Shown here: piece after piece, positions 51,774 through 63,216 of the stretch
Layout of the letters: each line of letters opens with the position of its first letter
How positions within the stretch are numbered: the stretch's first letter is position 1
Origin: Arthonia radiata
Taxonomy: Eukaryota > Ascomycota > Arthoniomycetes > Arthoniales > Arthoniaceae
DNA length: 64,000 bases
Assembly: GCA_002989075.1 (NCBI GenBank)
Contig: PSQN01000013.1
Span: 964,379 to 1,028,378 of the forward strand
Direction: 5' to 3'
Notes under the pieces: model-generated
Database searches by the model: none
What the model was told of the DNA's origin: nothing
The model's input: the letters and a program-made list of their open reading frames with translations, nothing else
Position numbers and translations under genes: made by a program

Positions 51774-53329
51774 TCACGCCCTCTTCCTCAGCGTCCGCCC
51801 ACCCACCACCGCACTCTTACTCGCCACCGTCTTCTCCACAGTCCCTGTCCCCGTCGCCTTCTGCGCCCTCGTAGTGCCCGTCGCCTTATGCACCACAGTC
51901 GTCGCAACGCTCAGCGCACTCTCATCCGTGCCTCCACTGCCCCTGCCCTTCGATCCCCGGGTCCGTCGTGTGCTCATCACGCTTTCATCCGCATGATCGA
52001 CGTGTACGACCGTCTTCACCGCTTTCTGCCCCCTGGTCGTGCCTTTCTTCACCGTATTCGTGGCCGTGCGACTCGCCGCTCGCGTGCTGGCTGCCGCGCC
52101 CCTTAGCGTCCCAGACTTGGTGTTCGCAGCCGTGTTTCCACGGTTCTTGGCCATACTGCTCGCGGTGCCGACGTTCGCGACCGCAGGCACGTTCGCGGGG
52201 ATGGTGACGGGTTTGCTGGGGCTGACTTGGGCGCTGGATTTGAGTGGGGAGGTCGGGCGCGAGACGGCGGGTTTGGAAGGTGATTTGAAGGGAGACGGGT
52301 AGGATCGCGGGTTGTGCGATTTCGGGGAGAGGACTTCGCGGGGTGGTGGGTGAATTGTCGTGGAGGGAGGCGCGCGGCGGGCTGTGGTGTTGCTTTTGGT
52401 CGCTCTTTGCGGGGCGGTGGTGGTAGCTGTGGTGGGCGCGGCAGCGTTCGGGCGCGCGCGTTTATTAGGCAAAGGAGCGGACGCGTTCTCCTTGTCGGAT
52501 ATGGCGGCCTCGTCGCTGCTGCGCTTAGCTGCACGAGTTTGTTTCGGAGTCGGCGGAGCGGCTGGTTTCTTCTTCAGCGCTTCGGCTTTTTGTGCCGCGA
52601 GTTGGGCTTTCCGTTGCTCTTCCTGCTCTGCTTCACGGACGCGATGGAGTCTGGCGTCGGCTTCAGTCTGCAGCTTCTGCTCGTGGCGCTCGATGACCTC
52701 GCCCATTGTGAGTTTGCGCAGGGCAGCAGGGACGCGGTGGATGCGCATTTCGAGGCGGCGCCGCAGGGAGGCCGCGGATTGGGCGTACTGGGCGCGGAGG
52801 CGGCGGGCGCGCTCGGTGACTAGCGGATGTGTCAGCGTGATTCGAAATGGTGGAATACAGGTATATGTGGCCTTTGAGGCTTTCTCGCGCTGACTTAGAT
52901 ACAAGCGACGTTTGGGGGCCGAGATGTTTCGGATAGTGACTGCGAAGTGAGGGCGGTTTGGAGGGAAGTCTGAAATGGGCCAGGCTTACTTTCGAGTCTC
53001 AGATTGTCGATCAAGGCCTGCTTTTGGGCTGCGGTCATTTTTGACTGGGACTGTTTGCTGACAGATCTGTGGATGGGTGTGCGCGCTTCGACTGGGGTGG
53101 TGGGCTTGAGTGGGACGCGCTGAGCTCGGGTGGCGTGTTTGCTTGGGTCGCCAGAGCCTTGAGGTTGTGATTGTGGTTGTGAGCCGTAAGCGGAGTCGAC
53201 GAAGCTGCCGGCCATGGCTGGTGGTGCTGGGAAAGAGCCGAGGGGATCTGAGACTCGGCCTGAGCATGTGGTGGTGGTTGAAGAGTTGGACTTTCGCGGG
53301 CGACCGCGAGGTCTGCCGGTGGGAGCCAT
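51774..53329 (-). CDS. Borealin-like chromosomal passenger complex subunit, two exons, 461 aa
   Basis: Binds survivin and INCENP to place Aurora B at centromeres and the spindle midzone. Exon 1 is 53329-52990, exon 2 52819-51774; the 170-nt intron is phase 1. The spliced borealin N-terminal segment reads TAAQKQALIDNLRLEITERA, then RRLRAQYAQSAASLRRRLEM and RIHRVPAALRKLTMGEVIER, which is the hallmark of fungal borealin/Nbl1. A coiled coil follows (EQKLQTEADARLHRVREAEQ). The tail of about 280 residues is basic and Ala/Thr/Ser-rich with KSP/SPxK sites, suited to DNA or microtubule contact and Cdk1 control. The first residues hold an AT-hook-like motif, GRPRGRPRKS. Much longer than yeast Nbl1 (73 aa). 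Intact. Confidence 0.87.
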
Positions 53330-54545
53330 CAGTGGTGATATATGAGACGAGAATAGTGTGTTTATGGTTCTTATACGCTCCGTAGACGATGCTGGTAGAA
53401 TCACTGCTGGGAAGAGGTATAGCGCGCTGTCGTCTGAGACTTGTTTGGTAAACAATAGGCGAGCGCAGGGCACAACCCTAAGAGCCACTACTCTGCCGCG
53501 CGCCAAGAGAACCTTATCTTTACGCGCTTGGACGTGTCGACTAAGTGCTGGATGGACATCTGTTCAATCCAACATGATAATCTAGGAAGAGTATTCTTCT
53601 TGCCGCAAGACCGCCATAACATGTCTGGCCCTCGCCGAAAGCGCTCAGCCCTTGAGTCGCTGGATTCGCACCAAATGTATGCGTTTGACCGAGGATGAAT
53701 CACAGCATTCCCTGGTTACGCTCTTGCATCTGCAAGCATTGAGTCGGCCTCTGACTGTCTGACAATCTGCAGCTGCCCTCTGTTTTCGGCCCAAGTCTCT
53801 CTCTCGCTCTCTCTCGATTGCCTCTTACGACGGCGGAAATGGTCTTTCGGCATTTCGTCTGGTTCTCAGCTGACCACAGTGAGGGGCCAAGCGGACCTGT
53901 ATCCACCCTCGGATGATCGACCATGTCGTCAGCCTGACGGATACCCTTCTCAGTGTTCAGACGCCAACTTGCAGCGTTGCATTCCGGGTCCTGTCATCCA
54001 CCCATTTTCTCAACCCTACCTCAGAACGGCTGCCCTATCCATTCAAGGTGCACCCTCTCGCCACGTTTGTCTTAACTCGCCAAATCAAGCCACCTTCCAG
54101 GAACACGTTTCCGCATCCAAGTTTAGTGTTTGTCCACGGCGTTTAAGCTTACCAGGGATCATGACCAGCCTCGGGTCCGTGTCTTTTGTCCCTTGCGATT
54201 CATTCGATGGTTCCTAGGATCGCATACTCCCCCCGTGTGTCCGGTTCACGCTGTCTGCTTCGTGGTATGACCACCAAGTTGTACATGCGCTTTCCATAAG
54301 CGTCACCAATGCTTTGTGTTATTCTAGGCACGGTGCGATTATGCATCACAGGATTCGCCTACCAACCTCACCAGCTGTCAGCCAATTTTGGTCATGACGC
54401 CGGTATTATATCAAACATGACCGTCTGCCCGCCCTCACATGCATGTAACTTGATTTGCAAAAGTTCCGAAGGCTTTGGCCTCGTATAAGACGACACCTAG
54501 TCTCTTCGCTCATTGAAACTCTGTAGGCTGTTTGTTCGAGTTGCC
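53330..54545. other. Divergent intergenic region with a short CT microsatellite
   Basis: Promoters of borealin and of the Vps62-like gene. A CT/TC run lies near 53795-53815. No gene recognised; frames are short. Confidence 0.45.
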
Positions 54546-56337
54546 ATGGCTTACGTCCGATCTTTTCTTGTTTCGATAGCCCTCCATGCCGCTCTCCTTG
54601 GGTCGACTCGTGCGGCTCTCCTTCCTGAGGTAAAGCCTCGACAGGCGGCTCCGCCTCTCCCGCAGTATGTCATTGACAATGGTAAGTCGAGGTCTCTTCT
54701 TTCTTCTGTGGCTCAATTGATGTAAGAGGGGAATACCTGCAATGCTTGCAAGTATTACTGCCGCCGTTATGGGGCGATCATCAACCAGAGCAAGTTTCGG
54801 GTCAGATATGAGCCACAGAGGATGAAACATCAACTACACCATGATACATCACATAAAACTGCCGCGCTGGAACGAGAATCCTCCGGCACATCTGCTAACA
54901 GCCGCTACAGCACCTCTTGTCAAGATGACCTCCGGCGAACCCTTCCAACCCGCCGACATCGCCGCCCAGCTCGCCAACACTCACCCTACGATCAACACCA
55001 CAGCCATCGACGCCTCCGCTTTCCCCGCGCCCCTCACTCTCTCCAACCTCGACGCGCTCAACAACGTCGCCAACTCCCGCGGTGGCCAAGATGTCTACCT
55101 CGCCTCCAACGTAGACTTTACCACGCAACCGTCTCCTCAGTATCTTCTCGGCATCACCCCCGATGGCACCGGCACGACGCAGCCTGGCGTAGGTACTGGA
55201 TCTCCTACTTCTTCTGGACCTAACCCATCCGATACATGTTTAGAGGAACGACAGAGCTCACCACAGACTCAACAACAGGCTTCGTGCGTCATCATCGTGA
55301 ACGATCACCGTGATGGCACCGTGGATGCGTTCTACTTCTATTTCTACGCATATGACAATGGTCCCATGATAGCTTTCGATAACTTCAACAGTTTTCCGCT
55401 TGGTAGCCATGTCGGCGATTGGGAGCATAATATGGTGAGTGCTATCTTCTCTGATCTCGTCCAATGAGTCGCTCCAGTCGCATGCACAACGCTCCTATTG
55501 TGAATCACACTCATCTCTGCCACCACGAACAAAGTCATCCAGCCTCCGCCTCCCAACTGACACACAATCGCTAGATCCGCTTCACCAACGGTGCCCCCTC
55601 CGCAATCTGGTACTCCCAACACGCCAACGGCGAAGCCTTCGAATGGGACGCCGCCGGCCTCCCCAAGCAGGACGGCAGGCCTATCTCCTACTGCGCGAAC
55701 GGCACGCACGCTAATTACGCGACTGCTGGGTGAGCCTTACCTGCCCATCCTTTCCTTTCCCCTCCGCTGATACCTCCTTTTTCTTCCCCCGTCCCCAGGT
55801 ACCTCCATCACCCATTCTCACCCTCCCCTTCCCAGTACGACTATCGAAGCTAACACCCCCAGCACCCACTTCTACCCCATCCCCAACGTGCCCCTCGAAA
55901 CCGGGCCAATCGAAGACCACACAGACGACGCCGGCGTCCTCTGGGACCCCACAAAAGCCGCGTTCCACTACACCGTCACCGTCCCCGGCGACACGAAGGC
56001 GAACGCAGATGGCACGGTTTCAAATCCGCCTGTTTTCACGGCGGCGGGGAGCGGTGTTGGCGCGGGGAGTGCGCCTGTGGTGAGTCCTCCCCTACCACTT
56101 ATACTTAGTGTATTCAGGCAAGCGTGCTGACACAAACAGGCCTGGCTCAACTACCGCGGCAAGTTCGGGGATCCCCAGCTCGAGGAGAGTGATTCGCGAC
56201 AGCACATGTTCCTGGGGGCTGCGGCAGAGTACGTGGGTGGTCCGACGGGGCCGTGGGATAAGCAGTTGCGGAGGACGAATGTGTGTCCTGGCGATGGGTT
56301 TTGCTGGGTTAGGCCTTTTGTGCCTGATGGGGGGTAG
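54546..56337 (+). CDS. Vps62-like secreted or vacuolar protein, five exons, about 410 aa
   Basis: Exons: 54546-54681, 54902-55434, 55575-55729, 55863-56079 and 56140-56337, all in phase. The N-terminus is a signal peptide ([20 protein letters not shown]). The mature part matches the Vps62/Tda6 family: [20 protein letters not shown], then [110 protein letters not shown] and [20 protein letters not shown]. The family is fungal, with paired histidines and aspartates in the HANYA and DWEH segments; the biochemical role is not settled. The second acceptor has an alternative AG nine bases downstream (CTACAG), which would drop three residues. Exon 1 is mostly the signal peptide. Confidence 0.87.
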
Positions 56338-56860
56338 GTGCTTGTTTATTGGGTCTTTAGAGAGTCGGGGTTGGAGTGGGTAAACCTGGGGTTATCCGCA
56401 TAGATCTAGAAGGGTCATTTGAAGTCAAGCATGTTTATATATGTTGAGCATGAGCGCTCTTCTGTAGCAGGGTTTGCAGGGCATGATTCTGCATGTAGCG
56501 ATAAGAAGCAACAGTGGTAACGATGGCATTGTTGCCAAGAAAGCTCCGGAACGTGTGATGTTCATTCGAAGGGCGTGTTCCAATTGAAACGAGGCGCGAG
56601 AAAGGGAGTATCATGTCAAGATGAGCAATCTCATTCGTGCAGAAGCTGTCAACATGATCCCATCATTCGATTTTGCGCTTCCTGATGTTCAGCCTACTCC
56701 GTGACTCCACCGCTCCATGTTGAAGTGCCCCCGTTACTCCATGAATCCGATCACCGCAATGACCTAACACCAAGCCTTCATGATCGTGACACCTGCGAGA
56801 TAGTTGTTCCTTCGAACCACCGCCTGCGTTGCACCGGCGGTTCGAGGACCGCTCGCTCGT
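56338..56860. other. Intergenic, convergent 3' ends
   Basis: Between the Vps62-like gene and the end of the helicase gene. Nothing recognised. Confidence 0.4.
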
Positions 56861-59041
56861 TCACCACCTGTTTGTGAGTCAGCGACGTGCATGTGACAGA
56901 GGAAAACGACTGTGATGACTTACCCCGCGGGCTCCGCAGCAGGAGCAGCACCTCCAGCCGGCTGAGCGCCGAAATCGCCCCATGAAGCACCGAGAATGTT
57001 GGGGTCATCGGCGGCAGCTTGGTCGAGTGGAACGGTAGTCTCCATGGGTGGTGCATCCTCGTTGTCTTCCCACTCAATCTTCTCACCCTCTGGCGGCGCG
57101 TACACCTTGAGGAACTCCGGCAGCTCGTGGTTGCACTCCACGAGCAGCTTCGCCAAGTCAGGCAGGACATCTTCGTTGCGATCGTTGACGAACGACGTGG
57201 CTTGGCCGAGGTTGCCGATGCGACCTGTGCGACCGATCTGATGGCAATAGGCGCCGATGCCGCCGTGCATAGCGGAGGGCATGTCGTAGTTGATGACGTG
57301 CTGAACGTTCTCGACGTCGATGCCTCGGCCTCCAAGATGGGTGGTGACCAAGATAGGAGATGATCCACGGCGGAACTTGCCCATTGCATCCTCACGCTCG
57401 CGCTGAGTGAGCCTGGAATGAAGAACATTGGATGGGAATTTGAGGCGGTAGAGAAAGTCGTCCAGTTCGACGGCACGGTCGACATTAGCGCAGAAGATCA
57501 TGGTGCGGGCAACCGGCAGCGCACAGAGGAGGTCAACGACAGCCTTTCGCTTCATCGAATCTTCAGTCCAAACGATGACCTGGTGGATATTGCCGTGCGT
57601 TGAGCCAAGGCGCCCAACAACGATCTTGACGCGCTCGCTGTCGAGATACTTGGCAGCGGCCTCTCGAGCCTCGCGATTGAAGGTGGCCGAGAACATCAAG
57701 AATTGACGGGAGTCATTGTGGAACGCCGTCGGACCGGTGATCATAGGTGCCATTTGCTCCTCCCAATCTGGGTCCATGAGCTCATCGGCCTCGTCGAAGA
57801 CCGTGTACTTGAGACGCTTCAGTGAAACAGCCTGGCGTCATGTTAGCTAGAAACATGATGTTGTGTCAAGAAGTGGCATACCTCAGACCGTGTGGTGATG
57901 ATATCTCTCAGACGTCCGGGAGTGCCGATGAGTATCTCACACCCACGCATCAAGTCGCTGACTTGCACAGAAGTGCTGCCGCCTCCATATACACACGAAG
58001 GGCGAAGTTTGGACCGGTAACAAAGACGCCGGGCCTCAGCGTACACCTGAAGAGCCAGTTCGCGCGTGGGAACAATGATTAGTACGAGAGGCTCGGCGGT
58101 GATGCCATTTTCCTTTTGATCGTAGGCATCCGGGTTTGGCTTAGCCTTCGCGAATTTGTCGGCTTTGCCCATGAGCTTTGACAAGATGGGAGCAAGGTAG
58201 GCAACGGTCTTGCCAGAACCTGAGCAGTGTTAACATAACTCTTGCGAGAGGACGGCAATAGTGAGAGCGCAAGCTTACCTGTCTGAGAGACACCGAGCAC
58301 GTCCTTTCCGGCAAGGGCCGCAGGGATGGTCCATGCCTGAATCGGTGTCGTGAGGGTGTATCCTGCACGCTTGAGATTTTCCAGCAGGAGGGGGTGAAGG
58401 CCGGCTTGATCCATCTGCTTCTTATTAGTCTCGTGGCGAGAAGGGGTTTCAGTCAAGCTGGAGTACTGACCGTATCAACGTGTTCATACTCCTCACCAGT
58501 GATGTCGACCTTAATATTGCCAATGGTCCCGATGGCTTCTCCCATGACGGACTTGTAAGTGTCTTTGAACAGTTCGTCCTCCAGCTCGGGATCTTCGGGC
58601 CCGACCTCGCCATACTCATCTTTCCACTCGTACTTGCGGGCTTCGGAGCTCCACTTTGGCACGCCTTCACGCTCAGCAAGGTCTTTGTTGGACGCCATCA
58701 CGGTGGCATAGTCGACCTGTTCTTTGGCCGCCCAGCCGGCGGCGGAGGGATCGATATCAAAGTCTTCGACCCGCTGTGGATGAGCTTCAGTAGGAGCAGC
58801 TTGGCAAAGAGTCAGCTCATGTTCTGAACGTCTGTGAGAACACTGCCGGTGACACAGCATTTAACATACCTTGTTCGTTACCATTGGCGCCGCCAGCTTC
58901 CCACTCGTCGGAGCCTTCAACGAGGCCTGTCGAGGCACCGTTGGTAGAGGGCTCATTTGTTGGAGCACCCCAACCGTCTTGACCGCCTGACGCGTTATCC
59001 GCGGGCTTCTCGTTCCAACCAGATACCTCCCACTCGGCCAT
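56861..59041 (-). CDS. DEAD-box ATP-dependent RNA helicase, multi-exon
   Basis: ATG at 59039-59041. The first part, about 160 residues, is Gly/Asn-rich then acidic ([40 protein letters not shown]). Helicase core: Q motif [15 protein letters not shown]; motif I GVSQTGSGKT (split by an intron, CAGACAG/GTAAGC at about 58275); Ia [15 protein letters not shown]; Ib [83 protein letters not shown]. It groups by eye with the Ded1/DDX3-Dbp2 class; the exact orthologue is uncertain. The 3' end has two readings: the frame stops at TAA (56920-56922), but this TAA lies inside a GTAAGT donor. Splicing the 56-nt intron 56868-56923 (CTGAC branch, ACAG end) gives one more Trp and TGA at 56861. Confidence 0.88.
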
Positions 59042-60714
59042 GATGACGTTGAGAGGAGGTGCTTTGATTTTATCTGGAGGAGATGCCGATTGATGTCAAG
59101 TGAAGCATCACAGTGATGAATGAAACGAGTGGAAGAATCGAAGTTTGGCGAGGAAGAAAGTTGGAGGAAGGAGCTGCAAAGAAAGTTGTTTGTTTATCAC
59201 TTCTACGCTAGCGCGAAAGAAGAATGCCTATGCGAGTGAAGGCCTGAATGACCAGGCAACGAAGTGGTTGCTGGGGCAAGCGAGAAAGTCGGTGAAGTGG
59301 GAACACTGCCGAATGAACACCACTTCAGCTGCGCACTTCAAGCGAAGTCGCACAGCTGGTCGCTCGGTGAAGCAGGGCAGGTTCTAACGCGACTGTGAAA
59401 ACAAGCTAGCAGAACTTCCCAACTGAGATCTGTCCGTGTGAAATTGAGCTTGTGCGCAGTAAAGAGGCCGAGAGATCTGATCGTATGAGCCGTTTTGCGC
59501 GTGCCAATCCATTACAACGTCAATGGCAATAGTTCAAAGCTATCACTGCACATATAGTAATGAATAGAGCACTCCGCATTTCGCGTTCAGAGCCCAGACA
59601 GACTCACCCTGCAAGACAAAGCTACTTTGATGGCGCTGAATGTATCGATACTACTCCTAGCGAAAAGGTAGCTATACTGATGCTAGCAGTGCACCCTGTT
59701 TTCCGGTCGGCGCTGGCTTCGATGCCTTCCGCCCTAGCACCTTCTCCGACGCCCATGAGCTATCGGAGCGGCTGCTGTGTCTCTCGTGTTATTGTTCTGT
59801 ATACTGTGTATTGAGTCAAAGGCCCGTCTCGAGATCGTTGACCTTGAAGTGCTTGCACGAGGGGAGACCTCTAGCTTTTTCAAAGTTTCGCAGCGAGGTG
59901 GGGGCCCTCTCAACCCCTTGCAGCTCGGACATTGAGATGACTTAGGCACGCTTTGGTCGGTGGCAGAGGAAGATGCGTCGCGTCAAGCAGTACTGATAAG
60001 TTCATAAAGGGCATGGCATCTGCAAATGAAGGCATGACCTGGAAATGAAGGGTTGGCACAGCCTCTTCTGAAGAGCACTCGGAGCTCAAAGCGCTTCGAT
60101 GCGACGCCAGCGCACCAGCTGCCACGGACTGCTTCTTGGGTGATAGAAATGAAAGGTATAGATGATCTGGGACTCTCCTGGCGAGTGGAAGAAAGCAATG
60201 TACATAGCTGCCATGCTTTTTGGCTGAGAACGCGAAAATGAGACTCGTCGGATAGAAAATTCACTGCAATCCTCATATACAGTACTCACGGCGGGACGTT
60301 GTCGTTGACGGTGCTCAGATGGCTCGCAGAAATGGCTTAGTAAGGAGCAGAATTTTCACGTGACTTTGCTCACTTAGGTATCACTTTGAAATCGGCAATC
60401 ATCTTCACCTTCGCTTGGCGCTACGAAAATCACGCGCGTCATGATCTGAATACGAACACCAGTATTCGATCTGATTCAGTGAAATCCCACAGAGATAGAC
60501 AGCAGAATTCTTCTCTTACACTCAGCTCAAGGCTGATTTTGGGGAAGAGCGGGACGGCTGCGCCAACGCTTGAGTCGGCTTAGCTCATTTATTCTTCTAG
60601 GCAGCAGCGCTGCCTTTGCTGACAACTTATGATTGCCAGCAGTGCCTCTCTCTCCGCAACTCCATCTCTTCTGTCCTCCACCACCCTTTTGTCGAATCGT
60701 TCCAAACGTCACCA
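59042..60714. other. Divergent intergenic region, 1.7 kb
   Basis: Promoter of the helicase on the left, long upstream region of the C2H2 gene on the right. Pyrimidine-rich stretch near 60590-60680, as in fungal core promoters. No gene, repeat or RNA gene recognised. Confidence 0.45.
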
Positions 60715-60825
60715 ATGAGCTCGTGCTGCTGCCAGCTTCACATCTTTATCCTTGATTTGGTCAGAGCACGCCATTGAGCAACCCAAACACCACCAAAACT
60801 TATGAGCACAACCACTGTCAACTAG
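60715..60825 (+). promoter_or_regulatory. Two upstream ORFs in the leader of the C2H2 gene
   Basis: uORF1 60715-60777 (20 codons, MSSCCCQLHIFILDLVRARH) and uORF2 60802-60825 (7 codons then TAG) lie between the pyrimidine-rich core promoter and the main ATG at 60943. Both would be read first by scanning ribosomes if transcription starts upstream of 60715, which is assumed, not known. Confidence 0.5.
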
Positions 60826-60942
60826 GCCACAGTGACTCAGAGCCCAACAACTACATCAGGAGCCTGCGAGGGGCAGGAAGGTACTAGTCTCGACTCGTTT
60901 CAACCATTGGGTATAAAGAGCGCTCGATCGCCCCGCGACACC

Positions 60943-63216
60943 ATGTCTCCTACACACACGCATCCCAGGCGTCGTGCTGCGTCGCCCAGTCTTCAGATTC
61001 CTTCCCTCGAGGGTCTTTCGATTAGTAAAGGGGCGACTTTTCACTCTCCCAAGTCCCCTCCTTCGGCCTCCAATGATCCGGTGCTGGACATCGCCTCAAT
61101 TCCACGCCGCACCCTCACGTCTCCAGAAGGCCTAGCTGAGGCGTTGGCTTACGCGGATGCTCGCATCACCAACGTGCTTGACTCAATCAACAAGAGCTTG
61201 GAAGGAGTGCAGGGTGTTGACCTCAATGGTCTCGATGATAAGGACGCATTTCCGGTACCAAGATTCCTGATCGCTCACGCCGCGTCGAGCTGCGATCGTA
61301 TGGATGTTGATGTGGACCAGAACAAGCGAGATCTTGTCCGCAAGACCCTTGCTGCCAACGCCAACGCCCACGAGCACGCATCCGACAGTGGTCTCGGCAC
61401 CTCCGTCAGCGGCGACTCGGACCGTGCTACCGACCACTCTCGTCAGTGCCGCTTCTGTGACTCATCTGAACCTGGTCACGCGGACTTGCACGAAGTTCAA
61501 GAGACGGCTCAGCGTTCGGTTCACTCTCCCGTCGACACCCACAAGCTTGTTCTTCGCAACCGTGGACAACACGAGCTCAGTGGCTACGCCATCAAAAAGA
61601 TCAAGGAACACATCGTCGACCCCATTTTGAAGGAAGAGAGATTGAAGGATTATCACGACCTCGTTGGGAACCTCCCCGAGCGTATTGGGGATCGCAGCAT
61701 TACATGTCTGCGTGACCTGGAAAAGACTTTGATATACCTGGCACCTGTGAGTACTAATTTTGCATACGGGGAAGCACCGCTTGCTTACGCGTTTTTCGAT
61801 GCGAAGGCCAAAGCCAGATCCGCGGCTTCATACCTCAACTTCGCCGAAACGTCGATTCAAGCCGTGCATACGACCGTCGATTATCTTCACGATCGCGACC
61901 AGCGCCGACCGACCGACCGCCCATACACTAACAACTACTTCCTTGATTTGGTTCAACAGGTCCGACAATACGCACGCATCATGGCAATCTCCCGTCAGAA
62001 ACAGCGCGAGGGCAAGACTCTATCCAAAGAAGACTGGACACCGTTAGTAGCACCCTGCAGCCCCAGTGACTCATCGAAAGATGTGTTAATCATTCTTCAC
62101 AGAGGAGAGAAGCTCCGCCTTAAGGGTGGCCTCTCAGACGATGCTCGACCCGCTGAGCTCGTCCGCGAAAAGCCAAATGGTGAGTCGCTGACCATCGACG
62201 CCGGCAAGCGAAAGCTCTCTGAAGACGATTTTGGCGACGACGCAGAGTCATCGATGGCTCGCAAGCGTAAGTGTGATCAGGGTAAGATCGACTGGCAGCA
62301 GTGCCAGGAGTGCCTGAAGTGGTTCAAGCGTCCGTGTGACCTCACCAAGCATGAGAAGACTCATACTCGTCCATGGAAGTGCCCAGAGGAAGGCTGCAAG
62401 TATCATGATCACGGCTGGCCGACTGAGAAAGAGCGTGATCGTCACATCAACGACCGTCACACTTCCACTCCTGCCATGTACAACTGCATCTTCGAAGGTT
62501 GCTCATACTCCTCCAAGCGTGAGTCCAACTGCAAGCAGCACATGGAGAAGACGCACGGCTACAAGTATGTTCGCTCCAAGTCTCGCAAGGGTGAGCACTT
62601 GACTGCCATGACCAAAGAGCAACAAGCTGCATACATCCAAGAGCACGGCTCTCCCGTCACTGCCACGTCTCCCAGCGAAGGCTCTGCTTTCCACCCAATG
62701 TCAACTCCCAGCTTGACATACAACCCGTCTCCGTTCTCAGCGCCCGAGAATGACTTCTCTCCTTCTTCCGCCAACGGGCAATACACGCCAGGCGACTCCA
62801 CCTTCTTCCCTCCTGTCGACGATGGAGCTGGTCCTTCCAATGCCTTCCTCGGTGTTGGTAACGGCATGCACATGGCCATGGACGACAACGACCTTTATGG
62901 CTACCCCTCCCCATCTAACGTCGGCACAGACACGAGCGTGTTCTCTGAGGAAGACATCAACAAGACCCTCAACTTCAAGGACCCGACTCTCATGGGGAAT
63001 CCAGATAGCCAAGACTGCTTTATGACCGATTTCCGGCCCAACAAGGACTGGTTCAGCATGGAGGGTACTCTGCCTCGCGAAGCTTGGATGGAAGACTTCG
63101 ATGTCAGCGCTTACGGCAATCCTGAGTTTCCGACTCTGATGATGGGTGGCGGAGACAGCCAGACGCTGTTCCCTGACCTGATGCTCAACCATGGTGAGCC
63201 GTCTGGTGAGCAATAG
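60943..63216 (+). CDS. C2H2 zinc-finger transcription factor, 757 aa
   Basis: The frame opens upstream with GTG; the first ATG is 60943 (MSPTHTHPRRRAASPSLQIP). Residues 60-340 include conserved-looking helices (SGYAIKKIKEHIVDPILKEE, VQQVRQYARIMAISRQKQ) and a lone Cys/His patch (CRFCDSSEPGHADLHE). Fingers at about residues 453-540: CQECLKWFKRPCDLTKHEKT-H; WKCPEEGCKYHDHGWP with RHINDRH; YNCIFEGCSYSSKRES with QHMEKTHG. The C-terminus is Ser/Pro/Asp-rich and acidic (MDDNDLYGYPSP, NFKDPTLMGNPD), suited to activation. Intronless. I recall similar unnamed factors in dothideomycetes but give no symbol. Confidence 0.83.
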   Translation: MSPTHTHPRRRAASPSLQIPSLEGLSISKGATFHSPKSPPSASNDPVLDIASIPRRTLTSPEGLAEALAYADARITNVLDSINKSLEGVQGVDLNGLDDKDAFPVPRFLIAHAASSCDRMDVDVDQNKRDLVRKTLAANANAHEHASDSGLGTSVSGDSDRATDHSRQCRFCDSSEPGHADLHEVQETAQRSVHSPVDTHKLVLRNRGQHELSGYAIKKIKEHIVDPILKEERLKDYHDLVGNLPERIGDRSITCLRDLEKTLIYLAPVSTNFAYGEAPLAYAFFDAKAKARSAASYLNFAETSIQAVHTTVDYLHDRDQRRPTDRPYTNNYFLDLVQQVRQYARIMAISRQKQREGKTLSKEDWTPLVAPCSPSDSSKDVLIILHRGEKLRLKGGLSDDARPAELVREKPNGESLTIDAGKRKLSEDDFGDDAESSMARKRKCDQGKIDWQQCQECLKWFKRPCDLTKHEKTHTRPWKCPEEGCKYHDHGWPTEKERDRHINDRHTSTPAMYNCIFEGCSYSSKRESNCKQHMEKTHGYKYVRSKSRKGEHLTAMTKEQQAAYIQEHGSPVTATSPSEGSAFHPMSTPSLTYNPSPFSAPENDFSPSSANGQYTPGDSTFFPPVDDGAGPSNAFLGVGNGMHMAMDDNDLYGYPSPSNVGTDTSVFSEEDINKTLNFKDPTLMGNPDSQDCFMTDFRPNKDWFSMEGTLPREAWMEDFDVSAYGNPEFPTLMMGGGDSQTLFPDLMLNHGEPSGEQ

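Noticed and set aside
51888-52893. Several plus-strand frames of 80-177 codons
   Set aside because: Shadows opposite the low-complexity basic tail of borealin.
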